Below, piece after piece: positions 28,173 through 37,552 of a stretch of 64,000 bases of DNA (within the stretch, counting starts at the first letter, position 1; every line of letters begins with the position of its first letter). The DNA is from Pacificimonas pallii. Lineage in GTDB: Bacteria > Pseudomonadota > Alphaproteobacteria > Sphingomonadales > Sphingomonadaceae. The position numbers were made by a program, and so were the translations under genes. The stretch is taken from contig NZ_JAGSPA010000001.1 in the NCBI RefSeq assembly GCF_019204005.1, positions 496,001 through 560,000 of the forward strand, given 5' to 3'. The notes under the pieces were generated by a model that worked only from the letters and a program-made list of their open reading frames with translations, was not told the DNA's origin and did not search any database.

Positions 28173-28375
28173 TCTCGGTACTTCCCACTCTATCAACAGG
28201 TATTTGCGGATAGACCTCAGAAATTCGCAGCCGCGCATTAACGGCGCCTCTCTGACAATGGTAAATCCTAAATTTGCTTTAATTTCTCAAAAATATAGCA
28301 AATTATCATATAGTTACTTCAATCGGCTGATTTTTCGCGCGTGCCGCGTGGTAAGGTTTGTCCGCGCCGGAGGAC

Positions 28376-29224
28376 ATGGCGGGGCATACGGACCTCTTCA
28401 CAAATTCCCGGCATTGGCGCATGACGCCGCGCATGCAGCCATATCTCGATCTAATGCGCGCCGCGCTTGACGGCGGCGCGGTGCGCGGCGACCGGACTGG
28501 AACGGGCACGCGCAGTATTTTCGGTTATCAGATGCGCTTCGACCTCAGCGCGGGATTCCCCCTGCTGACGACCAAGAGGCTGCATCTGAAAAGCATCGTC
28601 CATGAATTATTGTGGTTCATCGCGGGCGATACCAACATCCGCTATCTGAAGGATAATGGCGTTTCCATCTGGGACGACTGGGCGGATGAGAATGGCGAGC
28701 TTGGCCCGGTATATGGCAAGCAGTGGCGGCGCTGGGAAAGCGCCGACGGGCGCGTGGTGGACCAGCTGTCGAACGTGCTGGATCAAATTCGCACCAATCC
28801 GGAATCCCGCCGCCTGATCGTCAGTGCGTGGAACCCGGGCGAAGTCGACAATATGGCGCTGCCGCCGTGTCACTGCCTGTTTCAGTTCTACGTCGCGAAC
28901 GGAAAGCTAAGCTGCCAGCTGTACCAGCGCAGTGCGGACATTTTTCTTGGCGTGCCTTTCAACATCGCAAGCTATGCTCTGCTGACGATGATGGTCGCGA
29001 AGGTTTCAGGGCTGGAGCCGGGCGATTTTATCCACACGCTTGGCGATGCGCACCTCTATTCCAATCATGAGGATCAGGCGCGCACGCAGCTGTCACGTTC
29101 GCCCCGTCCGCTGCCGACCATGACCATTGCCGACCGCGTCAGCCTGTTCGATTTCCGTTTCGAGGATTTCGAACTATCGGGATATGATCCGCATCCCCAC
29201 ATTAAGGCCCCCGTCGCGGTATGA
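28376..29224 (+). CDS. thyA: Thymidylate synthase
   Basis: ThyA methylates dUMP to dTMP using methylenetetrahydrofolate. Family landmarks are [19 protein letters not shown], the catalytic cysteine in [12 protein letters not shown], the dUMP-binding [10 protein letters not shown], and [16 protein letters not shown]. Homology to the 264-residue E. coli enzyme begins at MQPYLDLM (28433). Upstream in-frame starts exist at 28421, 28376 (GGAGG only 2 bases ahead) and a TTG at 28358, so the N-terminus is uncertain. The last bases overlap the folA start (ATGA), giving a coupled dTMP/folate unit. Confidence 0.93.
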   Translation: MAGHTDLFTNSRHWRMTPRMQPYLDLMRAALDGGAVRGDRTGTGTRSIFGYQMRFDLSAGFPLLTTKRLHLKSIVHELLWFIAGDTNIRYLKDNGVSIWDDWADENGELGPVYGKQWRRWESADGRVVDQLSNVLDQIRTNPESRRLIVSAWNPGEVDNMALPPCHCLFQFYVANGKLSCQLYQRSADIFLGVPFNIASYALLTMMVAKVSGLEPGDFIHTLGDAHLYSNHEDQARTQLSRSPRPLPTMTIADRVSLFDFRFEDFELSGYDPHPHIKAPVAV

Positions 29225-29727
29225 GCAGGCCGGACATCGTCCTGGTCGCCGCACGCGCGGACAATGGCGTGATCGGCAAGGATGGCGCGATGCCATGGCA
29301 CCTGCCCGCCGATTTGAAACACTTCAAGGCGCTGACCGTCGGAAAGCCCTGTATCATGGGCCGCAGGACGTTCGGCAGTATGGGCGGCGCGCTGCCTGGT
29401 CGGCACAATATCGTCATGACCCGCGATCCGGAATGGTCCGGCGAACGGGCACATGTCGCCGCCAATCTCGCGGAGGCGATCGCCGAGGCTGGCCTGAACC
29501 CGAAGGCGCGCGCGGACGAGATCATGATTATCGGCGGCGCAGAAATTTACGCGCTTGCCTTGCCGTCGGCGACGCGGCTGGAGCTGACCGAGGTGCATGC
29601 CCGGCCGGAGGGCGACACCTTCTTTCCGGAATTCGACATTTCGCGCTGGCGGGAGATTCGCCGCGAGCGGCATGCGGGGCCTGACGGGCAGCCCGATTTC
29701 AGCTTCGTGACGTGGGAACGCGCCTGA
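29221..29727 (+). CDS. folA: Dihydrofolate reductase
   Basis: FolA reduces dihydrofolate, regenerating the cofactor spent by ThyA. The 168-residue product has [20 protein letters not shown] at residues 14-33, including the substrate-binding acidic residue region. It also has [15 protein letters not shown] and the NADPH-binding [12 protein letters not shown]. Length is normal (about 160). It overlaps thyA by 4 bases and the following dipeptidase gene by one base (TGATG), so all three are likely translated from one message. Confidence 0.95.
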   Translation: MSRPDIVLVAARADNGVIGKDGAMPWHLPADLKHFKALTVGKPCIMGRRTFGSMGGALPGRHNIVMTRDPEWSGERAHVAANLAEAIAEAGLNPKARADEIMIIGGAEIYALALPSATRLELTEVHARPEGDTFFPEFDISRWREIRRERHAGPDGQPDFSFVTWERA

Positions 29728-30998
29728 TGGCCAGGACACCCGCCAAAAAAGGCAGGCCAAAACCAAGGGCGAAGCCAACGTCCGGGACAAAACCGAAAGC
29801 GGCGGCATATGGTGGGCTGAGGCGCCGGTTCGTCTTCACCGCGTTCATATTTATCGGCATCGCCGCGCTGTTTTTCTGGGCGGTGCCGGGGATTGTCGAA
29901 CGCGCCATGAACCGGATCGAGGGAAGCGGACTTTGGCGGGTTTCGGACGACGCGGCGGCGCTGCATGCCGATCTGATTGTCGCCGATATGCATGCCGATA
30001 CGCTGCTGTGGAAACGCGACCCGAACAGGCGCACGGATCGCGGCCATGTGGACCTTCAGCGGCTGCGCGACGGCAATGTCGCGCTGCAGGTGTTTGGTTC
30101 CGTAACGAAAACACCGCGCGGTCAGAATTACGATTCCAATAGCGCGGATACCGATAATATCACGCCGCTTGTGATTGCGCAGTTGCAGCCGCCCGCGACA
30201 TGGGGCTCACTTTTGCAGCGCTCATTATACCACGCGCAGGAATTGAGGGATGCCGCGGAGGATGAGCCCGCCGGTTTCATACTGGTGCGGACGACGGCGG
30301 ACCTGGCGGCCGTGCTGAAACGGCGCGCGGCGGGGGAACCGGTCGTCGGTGCGATGCTGGGCGCGGAAGGGCTGCACAATATCGAAGGCGATATCGCCAA
30401 TCTCGACCGGCTGTTCGCTGCGGGGTTTCGCATGGGCGGCATCACGCATTTCTTCGACAATGAACTTGCCGGTTCGATGCATGGAGAGGTCAAGGGCGGC
30501 CTGACCCCGCTGGGGCGGCAGGCCGTGCGCCGTATGGAACGCATGGGCATGCTCGTCGATGTCGCGCACCTTTCGCACGAGGCGCTGGCAGAGCTGATCG
30601 ACATGGCGGAAAAGCCGCTCGTTTCGTCCCATGGCGGGGTACAGGCCGTTTGCGACGTGAACCGCAACCTGACCGACGAGGAAATCCGCGGGATCGCAGC
30701 GACCGGCGGCGTGACCGGGGTCGGTCTGTGGGACGGCGCCGTGTGCCAGGCAGCGCCCGCCGCGACGGCGCGCGCCATGCGCCATATCCGTGATCTTGTT
30801 GGCATTGAGCACGTTGCGCTCGGCAGCGATTTCGACGGGGCCGTCACAACGGGGCTGGACGCGAGCGGCATGGCCGCCCTGACACAGGCGCTCATGGATC
30901 AGGGTTTCAGCGAAACCGAAATCCGGGCGGCAATGGGCGGCAATTTCATCGCTCTGCTGGCGAAGACCCTGCCCCGCCCGGTTCGGCCCGCGGAATGA
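29727..30998 (+). CDS. Membrane-anchored M19 dipeptidase
   Basis: A second M19 zinc dipeptidase (423 residues). It differs from the one at 4346 by a basic Lys/Pro-rich N-terminus (residues 1-35) and a single membrane anchor (about 38-58) instead of a cleavable signal. Motifs include VADMHADTLLW, LGAEGLHNI, LVDVAHLSHEAL, SSHGGVQAV and ALGSDFDG. The ATG at 29727 shares a base with the folA stop; the 29712 GTG start is less likely because it would overlap folA more. Its stop overlaps the ribF start (ATGA). The link to folate and flavin genes looks like operon packing rather than a pathway. Confidence 0.88.
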   Translation: MARTPAKKGRPKPRAKPTSGTKPKAAAYGGLRRRFVFTAFIFIGIAALFFWAVPGIVERAMNRIEGSGLWRVSDDAAALHADLIVADMHADTLLWKRDPNRRTDRGHVDLQRLRDGNVALQVFGSVTKTPRGQNYDSNSADTDNITPLVIAQLQPPATWGSLLQRSLYHAQELRDAAEDEPAGFILVRTTADLAAVLKRRAAGEPVVGAMLGAEGLHNIEGDIANLDRLFAAGFRMGGITHFFDNELAGSMHGEVKGGLTPLGRQAVRRMERMGMLVDVAHLSHEALAELIDMAEKPLVSSHGGVQAVCDVNRNLTDEEIRGIAATGGVTGVGLWDGAVCQAAPAATARAMRHIRDLVGIEHVALGSDFDGAVTTGLDASGMAALTQALMDQGFSETEIRAAMGGNFIALLAKTLPRPVRPAE

Positions 30999-31945
30999 GC
31001 ATGATCCGCATTCAGGGAGACGACCCATTGCCGCCCGAATTGCATGGCGGCGTCGCGGCGCTGGGCAATTTCGACGGCTTCCACGGCGGGCATCAGGCCG
31101 TTGTCGGCATGGCGCAGGCGCGCGCGCGCGCCAAGACCGGTCCGTCGATCGTCATCACATTCGACCCGCATCCGGTACGCCTGTTCAAGCCGGACGCGCC
31201 GCCCATGACCCTGACAACGATCCCGCAGCGCCTCGACCTCTTCGAACGGTTCGGGCTCGACGCGACCGTCGTGCTGTCCTTTGACCGCAACATGGCGCGC
31301 CTGTCGCCGAAGGACTTTATCCGCGACGTTCTTGTCGAACGGCTGCGGCTGAAGGGCATCGTGACGGGTGAAGACTTCACCTTTGGCGCGCGGGCGGCCG
31401 GAACGACCGACGATCTGAAGCGCGCAGGCGCCGTCTATGAATTCGACGCCGATGCGGTCGCCGCAGTGAACGGCGCCGCGGGTCATCGTATCAGCTCGAC
31501 CCGTATCCGCGCCGCGCTCGCGAAGGGCGATATGGTCACGGCGGCGCGCATGCTGACCCGCCCGTTCACCATTCGTGGTGAGGTGGAACATGGCGCGAAG
31601 CTGGGCCGCACGCTTGGCACGCCGACGGCGAATTTGCGCCTGCACCAATATGCCCGCCCTCTTTACGGCGTATATGCGGTACGCGGGCACCTGCCGGACG
31701 GAAAGATCGTGGACGGTGTCGCCAATCTGGGCATTCGCCCCATGATCGAACCACCCGCCGAACTGCTGGAAAGCTGGTTCTTTGACTGGAGCGGCGATCT
31801 GTACGGGAAGACGATCGATGTGGAGCTGATTGCGTGGCTGCGCGAGGAGCGGAAGCTGGACGGGCTTGACGCCCTGAAGGCGCAGATCAAACGCGATGCG
31901 GAGGCCGCGCGGGCGGCCCTCGACCAAGGCGCCCGGCGCCGTTAA
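30995..31945 (+). CDS. ribF: Bifunctional riboflavin kinase / FAD synthetase
   Basis: RibF phosphorylates riboflavin to FMN and adenylylates FMN to FAD. The N-terminal adenylyltransferase domain has LGNFDGFHGGHQAVV (HxGH-type motif) at about residues 24-38. The middle has GHRISSTRIRAAL, and the C-terminal kinase domain has LGRTLGTPTANLRL (PTAN motif) and a catalytic glutamate region (VELIAWLREERKLDGLDAL). The length of 316 residues is normal. The start overlaps the dipeptidase stop by 4 bases. Confidence 0.95.
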   Translation: MSMIRIQGDDPLPPELHGGVAALGNFDGFHGGHQAVVGMAQARARAKTGPSIVITFDPHPVRLFKPDAPPMTLTTIPQRLDLFERFGLDATVVLSFDRNMARLSPKDFIRDVLVERLRLKGIVTGEDFTFGARAAGTTDDLKRAGAVYEFDADAVAAVNGAAGHRISSTRIRAALAKGDMVTAARMLTRPFTIRGEVEHGAKLGRTLGTPTANLRLHQYARPLYGVYAVRGHLPDGKIVDGVANLGIRPMIEPPAELLESWFFDWSGDLYGKTIDVELIAWLREERKLDGLDALKAQIKRDAEAARAALDQGARRR

Positions 31946-31954
31946 GGCGTCGCC

Positions 31955-33181
31955 ATGTCACGGATTACGATTGCCGAACAAAGCGCGCTGTCCCCCATCG
32001 CTTCGCGCGGGCCGGATATGCTGTCAAACGTCGAACGCTGGTGCGCGCTGAATACGGGCAGCCGCAATCTGGTCGGGCTTGCCGAAATGGCCGACATCCT
32101 TGTCGAGGCGTTCGCGCCGCTGGGCGGTGAGACTGAGATCCGCGATCCCGAGCCCGCTGAAACGCTCGACGAGACCGGCGCGCGCATCCCGCTCGCGCAT
32201 GGCCGCAATGTTCATATCGTGCGGCCGGGCCGCGGCAATCGCCGTATCCTGCTGACCGGTCATATGGACACGGTGTTTCCCAAGGATCATCATTTTCAGG
32301 AACTGAAATGGCTGGAGGATGGTGTCCTCAACGGTCCCGGCGTCGCCGACATGAAAGGCGGCATTGCCGTCATGCTGGAGGCGCTGACCGCGCTGGAGGC
32401 ATCGCCGCTCGCCGGGCAGATCGGTTGGGAAGTCATTCTGAACGCCGATGAGGAAGTGTCCTCGCTGGGCAGCGCGCCGCTTCTCGCGGATGCCGCGTCC
32501 CGCTGCCAGATTGGACTGACCTTCGAACCCGCGGCGGAGCCTGACGGAACACTCGCGGGCGGGCGCAAGGGCAGCGGTAATTTCGCAGCCGCCATAACCG
32601 GCCGCGCCGCCCATGCCGGCCGCAATCCAGAGGATGGCCGCAATGCGCTGGTCGCCGCGGCCGACCTTGCCGTCCGGCTGGACACCATGAAGCATGAACG
32701 ACCGACATTGTCGGTGAACCCCGCAAAGCTGGATGGCGGCGGTCCCAATAATGTCGTGCCGGAACGCGCCGTTCTGCGCTGGAACGTGCGCCCGCTCACG
32801 CCGGAGGATCAGGCCTGGGCGGAAGCCAGACAGGCCGAACTTTTCGCCGATATAAAGCAGCGCCACGACGTCGGGATCGACATTACGGGCAGCTTTGCCC
32901 GCCCCCCCAAACCGCTGGACGACAAGCAGTTGGGACTGTTCACACTCGTCAAGGAGTGCGGCGCGGCGCTGGGGCACGACATTCGCTGGAAACACACTGG
33001 CGGCGTTTGCGATGGGAACAATCTGGCTGCAGCAGGTCTGGCTGTCGTCGACACGATGGGGGTACGCGGCGGCGCGATTCATTCCGACCGCGAATTCCTG
33101 ATCGTTGACAGTCTGACCGAACGGGCCGAGTTAGCCGCGCTTACGCTGATGCGACTAGCCGAGGGAAGACTGGATATATGA
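31955..33181 (+). CDS. M20-family zinc amidohydrolase linked to arginine succinyltransferase genes
   Basis: A 408-residue M20 peptidase/deacylase related to ArgE, DapE and carboxypeptidase G2. Zinc-site motifs are all present: TGHMDTVFP (His, Asp), GVADMKGG (Asp), NADEEVSSLGS (catalytic Glu pair), FEPA (Glu) and GGAIHSDREF (His). A dimerisation/lid domain lies between about residues 195 and 300. Its stop overlaps the astA start by 4 bases, so it is probably translated with astA and astD. Because M20 enzymes include a desuccinylase (DapE), I infer it may remove succinate from N-succinylglutamate, the AstE step. That is not shown by sequence alone. Confidence 0.85.
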   Translation: MSRITIAEQSALSPIASRGPDMLSNVERWCALNTGSRNLVGLAEMADILVEAFAPLGGETEIRDPEPAETLDETGARIPLAHGRNVHIVRPGRGNRRILLTGHMDTVFPKDHHFQELKWLEDGVLNGPGVADMKGGIAVMLEALTALEASPLAGQIGWEVILNADEEVSSLGSAPLLADAASRCQIGLTFEPAAEPDGTLAGGRKGSGNFAAAITGRAAHAGRNPEDGRNALVAAADLAVRLDTMKHERPTLSVNPAKLDGGGPNNVVPERAVLRWNVRPLTPEDQAWAEARQAELFADIKQRHDVGIDITGSFARPPKPLDDKQLGLFTLVKECGAALGHDIRWKHTGGVCDGNNLAAAGLAVVDTMGVRGGAIHSDREFLIVDSLTERAELAALTLMRLAEGRLDI

Positions 33182-34200
33182 GTTTCTGGTTCATGCGGCC
33201 CGCGAGGATCGACGATGTCGATGCCGTCATGGAACTTGCCAAGTTGACGGGCGCGGGATTCACCAACCTGCCACCCGATCGCGACAGTCTGGCCGCCCGG
33301 CTAAACTGGTCCGATCGCAGCTTCGCGCGCGAAGACGATGCGCCGCAGGACGAACTTTACATGCTGCTTATGGAGGAGGCGGGCACGGGACGCATCGGCG
33401 GCAGCGCACTGCTGTTCAGTCGCCTTGGCGTACGCTGGCCCTTCTATTCCTATCGCATGTCCTGCCTCAGCCAGTTTTCGCAGGAGCTGGAGCGCACCAT
33501 TCGCCTCGACGTCCTGCATCTCGTCAACGATTTCAACGACGCCAGTGAAGTCGGCGGCCTGTTCCTACACCCTGATCTCAGGACCGGCGGCCTGGGCGGC
33601 ATGCTGGCGCGCAGCCGCTATCTTTTCATCGCGCGTCACAGGCAGCGTTTCGCCGATCGTGTGATCGCGGAACTGCGCGGGCGCATCGATGAGAACGGGC
33701 ATTCGCCGTTCTGGGACGGTCTCGGCCGCCAGTTCTTCGGCATGAACTTCGATGAAGCCGACACATTTAATTCCTTGAATGGAAATCAGTTCATTGCCGA
33801 CCTCATGCCAAAACTGGCAATCTACACCGCCCTGCTGCCGGAGGCGGCACAGGCGGCCATCGGCCAGCCGCACGAAAGCGGTGTACCGGCGATGCGGATG
33901 CTGGAGAAGGAAGGGTTCGCCTATAATGGCTATGTCGACATTTTCGACGGCGGCCCCACCATGGTGGCGGCAACCAACAGTCTGCGCACCATCAAGGCCG
34001 CGCAGCCAATGCCGGTTGCGGCCGTCACCGACATGCCCGACGCCGAGCGCCGCGGCCTTGCGGCGGCGGGGCAGCTGCGGGATTTCCGCGCATGGTCAAC
34101 CTCTGCAACGGTCGGAGAAAATGGCCTGACCCTGCCCAGCCATGAGGCCGCCACGCTGAACGTCACTACCGGAGACACCATTACCCATGTCGCGCGATGA
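33178..34200 (+). CDS. astA: Arginine N-succinyltransferase
   Basis: AstA transfers succinyl from succinyl-CoA to L-arginine, the first AST step. The 340-residue product has the family's N-terminal RPARIDDVDAVMELAKLTG and TNLPPDRDSLAARL, a GNAT-like acyl-CoA core around SEVGGLFLHPDLRTGGLGGM, and QFIADLMPKLAIYTALLPE. Length matches the family (about 340). It overlaps the M20 gene by 4 bases and astD by 14 bases, so the three form one operon. Confidence 0.95.
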   Translation: MSFWFMRPARIDDVDAVMELAKLTGAGFTNLPPDRDSLAARLNWSDRSFAREDDAPQDELYMLLMEEAGTGRIGGSALLFSRLGVRWPFYSYRMSCLSQFSQELERTIRLDVLHLVNDFNDASEVGGLFLHPDLRTGGLGGMLARSRYLFIARHRQRFADRVIAELRGRIDENGHSPFWDGLGRQFFGMNFDEADTFNSLNGNQFIADLMPKLAIYTALLPEAAQAAIGQPHESGVPAMRMLEKEGFAYNGYVDIFDGGPTMVAATNSLRTIKAAQPMPVAAVTDMPDAERRGLAAAGQLRDFRAWSTSATVGENGLTLPSHEAATLNVTTGDTITHVAR

Positions 34201-35620
34201 ACTGATTTCGACGGACCCATGTACAGGCGAAGTGGTGTGGCAGGGTCCGGCGGCCACACCCCAAGATGTCGACGCGGCGGTACGGAATGCGCGGGCCGCA
34301 CAGGTGCACTGGGAATCCCGGCCGATATCGGAGCGCCGCAACCTTGTGCAGCGCTTTCAGAACAAGATCCGCGACCGCGGCGAAGATCTCGCCCGCATGA
34401 TTTCAAGGGAAACCGGCAAGCCCCATTGGGAAACCAAGACCGAAGTCACCGCCGTCCAGTCGAAAATCGACATTTCGATCACCGCCTATCAGGAGCGCAC
34501 CGGCAACCGGCAGGTTCAGGGCGCGCAGTTCACCCAGGCGCTGCGGCACCGCGCGCATGGCGTGCTGGCGGTCCTCGGACCCTATAATTTCCCCGCGCAT
34601 TTGCCGAACGGCCATATCGTGCCGGCGCTGCTGGCAGGCAATGCGATCGTCTTCAAGCCGAGCGAACAGGCCCCCGGCACCGCCGAAATCATGAAGGAAT
34701 GCTGGAGCGAGGCGGGCCTGCCCGACGGTTGCCTGCAAATCGTACAGGGCGAGGGCGGCACGGGCCGCGCGCTTGCGGGGCATAAGGGCATAGATGGCCT
34801 GCTATTCACAGGCAGCAGCGGCACCGGCAAGATGCTGTCCAGGCAGTTCAGCGAGACACCGGGCAAGATCCTGGCGCTGGAAATGGGCGGCAACAACCCA
34901 CTTGTCGTCTGGGACGTTCATGAAAACGACCTGGAAGCCGCCGCAGCGCTGATCGTGCAATCCGCATTTCTGTCGGCAGGTCAGCGCTGCACCTGCTCGC
35001 GCCGACTGATCGTGCGCGACAAGGTGCATGACGAAATCATGCATTTTATGAACGAGCTGACCGCGGACCTGATCGTCGGATCGCCATTTGACGACCCGCA
35101 GCCCTTTATGGGTCCTGTCGTTTCCAACCGCGCCGCGGACCAGCTGCAGGAACAATATCTCAACCTGCAGATGGGCGGCGCGAAGGCGATCCGGAAACTC
35201 GAACGGCCCGATCCCGAGCGGCCGTTCCTGACACCCGCCATCCTGGACGTGACCGCAGTTGAAAATCGTCCGGACGAAGAAATGTTCGGCCCGGTGCTGC
35301 AGATGATCCGTGTCAATGATTTCGATCAGGCGATGGACGAGGCGAACAATACGCGCTTTGGCCTGTCTGCGGGCCTGATCAGCGACGATCCAGACCTTTA
35401 TGACCGGTTCCGGCGCGAGGTTCGTGCGGGCATCGTCAACTGGAACCGGCCGACAAATGGGGCGTCATCATCAGCGCCGTTTGGCGGCGTTGGCGATTCC
35501 GGCAATCACCGCCCCAGCGCCTATTATGCAGCGGATTACTGCGCTTATCCGGTCGCCAGTCTCGAATTCGAAAAAATTCGCGGCGAAATCAGCATGGGAC
35601 GCAAATCTCTGGTGCAATGA
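34187..35620 (+). CDS. astD: N-succinylglutamate 5-semialdehyde dehydrogenase
   Basis: AstD oxidises N-succinylglutamate semialdehyde to N-succinylglutamate with NAD, the fourth AST step. The 477-residue aldehyde dehydrogenase has LGPYNFPAHLPNGHIVPALL, the NAD-site FTGSSGTGKML, the catalytic glutamate in LALEMGGNNPLV and the catalytic cysteine in GQRCTCSRRL. Length is close to E. coli AstD (492). It overlaps astA and ends 57 bases before ald. Confidence 0.95.
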   Translation: MSRDELISTDPCTGEVVWQGPAATPQDVDAAVRNARAAQVHWESRPISERRNLVQRFQNKIRDRGEDLARMISRETGKPHWETKTEVTAVQSKIDISITAYQERTGNRQVQGAQFTQALRHRAHGVLAVLGPYNFPAHLPNGHIVPALLAGNAIVFKPSEQAPGTAEIMKECWSEAGLPDGCLQIVQGEGGTGRALAGHKGIDGLLFTGSSGTGKMLSRQFSETPGKILALEMGGNNPLVVWDVHENDLEAAAALIVQSAFLSAGQRCTCSRRLIVRDKVHDEIMHFMNELTADLIVGSPFDDPQPFMGPVVSNRAADQLQEQYLNLQMGGAKAIRKLERPDPERPFLTPAILDVTAVENRPDEEMFGPVLQMIRVNDFDQAMDEANNTRFGLSAGLISDDPDLYDRFRREVRAGIVNWNRPTNGASSSAPFGGVGDSGNHRPSAYYAADYCAYPVASLEFEKIRGEISMGRKSLVQ

Positions 35621-35677
35621 TATGCGCAACATTATAATACGGCGACAGTCTCCCCTCTCAGCAGAAAGTCCGCTCAG

Positions 35678-36766
35678 ATGAAAATCGGCGTCCCCAAGGA
35701 AATCAAGGTCCACGAATATCGCGTCGGTATGACGCCGGCATCTGTTTTCGAGCTGACGGGCGCGGGCGGACATGAAGTGTTTGTCGAGACCGGGGCAGGC
35801 GACGGCATCGATTTTTCCGACGCGGATTATCAGGAGGTCGGCGCGACCGTCCTGCCAACCGCCGAGGCCGTGTTCAGCACCGCCGACATGATCGTCAAGG
35901 TGAAGGAACCGCAACTGCACGAATGTGCGTGGCTGCAACCACATCAGACGCTGTTTACCTATCTTCACCTGGCCGCCGACAAGCCGCAGGCGGAGGCGCT
36001 GATGAAATCGGGCGCGACCTGCATCGCCTATGAGACCGTGACCGACAAAACCGGCGCACTGCCGCTGCTGCGCCCGATGAGCCAGGTCGCCGGACGACTG
36101 TCGGTACAGGCGGGCGCGCATTATCTGGAAAAGGCGAATGGCGGCCGCGGCGTCCTGCTGGGCGGCGTTCCCGGCGTTGCTCCGGCGAAAGTCGCCATCC
36201 TTGGCGGCGGCGTTTCCGGCTTCAACGCGGCGCAGATGGCCGTCGGTCTGGGCGCCGACGTGACGATCTATGACGTTTCGACCATGCGCCTGGCCGAGCT
36301 GGACGAGCTGTTCCAGAACCGGGTGAAGACCGTTTACGCCAGCGCCGCGGCCGTGCGCCGCGCCGTCGAAACGTCGCATCTCCTGATCGGTGCCGTCCTT
36401 ATTCCGGGCGCCGCCGCACCAAAGCTGGTGACACGCGACATGCTGAAGACGATGCGGCGCGGCTCTGTTCTTGTCGATGTCGCCATCGATCAGGGCGGCT
36501 GCTTTGAGACGTCGCGCCCCACGACGCATGACGAACCGATTTATATTGAAGAGGACGTCATCCATTATTGCGTCGCCAACATGCCGGGCGCGGTTGCGCG
36601 CACGTCCACCTTCGCGCTGAATAATGCGACGCTGCCCTTCATCGTGAAACTGGCCAATATGGGCGCGGACGCGGCGATGGCCGCCGACCCCTTCCTTGCC
36701 GAGGGCCTGAATGTCAGAGGCGGCAAGATCACCCATGACGCCGTCGCAAAGGCGCTCGATCTTTAG
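35678..36766 (+). CDS. ald: Alanine dehydrogenase
   Basis: Converts L-alanine to pyruvate and ammonia with NAD, or the reverse. The 362-residue product begins [20 protein letters not shown], with the substrate-binding VKVKEPQ near residue 75. The Rossmann motif is [22 protein letters not shown] at about residues 170-190, and [18 protein letters not shown] is near residue 270. It follows the ast genes on the same strand, suggesting a joint role in amino acid use, though the 57-base gap could hold its own promoter. It converges with the TPR protein gene. Confidence 0.93.
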   Translation: MKIGVPKEIKVHEYRVGMTPASVFELTGAGGHEVFVETGAGDGIDFSDADYQEVGATVLPTAEAVFSTADMIVKVKEPQLHECAWLQPHQTLFTYLHLAADKPQAEALMKSGATCIAYETVTDKTGALPLLRPMSQVAGRLSVQAGAHYLEKANGGRGVLLGGVPGVAPAKVAILGGGVSGFNAAQMAVGLGADVTIYDVSTMRLAELDELFQNRVKTVYASAAAVRRAVETSHLLIGAVLIPGAAAPKLVTRDMLKTMRRGSVLVDVAIDQGGCFETSRPTTHDEPIYIEEDVIHYCVANMPGAVARTSTFALNNATLPFIVKLANMGADAAMAADPFLAEGLNVRGGKITHDAVAKALDL

Positions 36767-36778
36767 GGGCTCGGTGCC

Positions 36779-37552
36779 CTAGAGGAACTTCGCGAACGGC
36801 TTTGCGGCCTTCGCGGCGTCCTCGAACTTGTCCTCGTCATCGACCAGGGCGAGCAGCATTGCCGCCTGCGCTTTCATCATGCGTTCGAACGCGTCGCGCG
36901 GCTTTGCTCTTGCGGCGGGCGCCAGGATCGCGCGCAGCTTTTCCGCTTCGTCCTCCTTGCCGATCTCGACCATGCCCACGGCGTAGAAAACCCGGTAGGT
37001 TGGATCACGGCCGTCTAGCCGTATCGCCTTTTCAAAGGCCTCGACGGCCCGGTCGGACTTGGCACCGACCACGCCGCCAGCGATGAATTTACCCAGTGTG
37101 CCAATCGCGCCGGAATGCCAGCCGCCAATGGCCGCCTGCGCAAAGGCGTCGCGCGGGTCCGCATTCGCGGCCTGAACCATCAGGCGCAGCGCCCTCTTTC
37201 CCAGCGAAGGGCTCTTCGTCAGCTGCGCACGATAGCCAATCGCCGCCGCCTTTTGCAGCAGCGCGGCGGCGTTGCCGGGCGCCAGATGAAGCGCGGTATC
37301 CGCATCCGCTTCGGCGTCCGCGATCAGCATCAGCGCCTCGTCCTTGCTGTCCGCCTGATAAGCCGCGCGCACCAGCGTCGACCGCGCGCCGAGCGTCAGG
37401 TTCGCCGCCGTCTCATCCCCGCGCGCAGCCTTCGCCGCGGCGGCGTAATTGCCCGCCGCGTAAAGCTCCTGCACCGACATTGCGCCTGCGGGCACGGCAA
37501 GGCCAAGCGACAGTGCGGCCATCATGACAAGCGGCAATTTCCGCCCACTCAT
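36779..37552 (-). CDS. Secreted TPR-like helical repeat protein, unknown function
   Basis: The 257-residue product has a signal peptide (KLPLVMMAALSLGLAVPAGA) and then alanine-rich helical pairs in a TPR-like pattern (for example AVEAFEKAIRLDGRDPTYRVFYAVG, quoted only in part as AVEAFEKAIRLDGRDP). No catalytic motif is visible. Its start overlaps the lysK stop by 4 bases (ATGA), so it is co-translated with lysyl-tRNA synthetase. A periplasmic scaffold or assembly role is likely but unproven. Confidence 0.75.
   Translation of the reverse strand: MSGRKLPLVMMAALSLGLAVPAGAMSVQELYAAGNYAAAAKAARGDETAANLTLGARSTLVRAAYQADSKDEALMLIADAEADADTALHLAPGNAAALLQKAAAIGYRAQLTKSPSLGKRALRLMVQAANADPRDAFAQAAIGGWHSGAIGTLGKFIAGGVVGAKSDRAVEAFEKAIRLDGRDPTYRVFYAVGMVEIGKEDEAEKLRAILAPAARAKPRDAFERMMKAQAAMLLALVDDEDKFEDAAKAAKPFAKFL

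Noticed and set aside
28358-28375. TTG start for thyA
   Set aside because: A rare start, and it adds residues outside the family; later ATGs are more likely.
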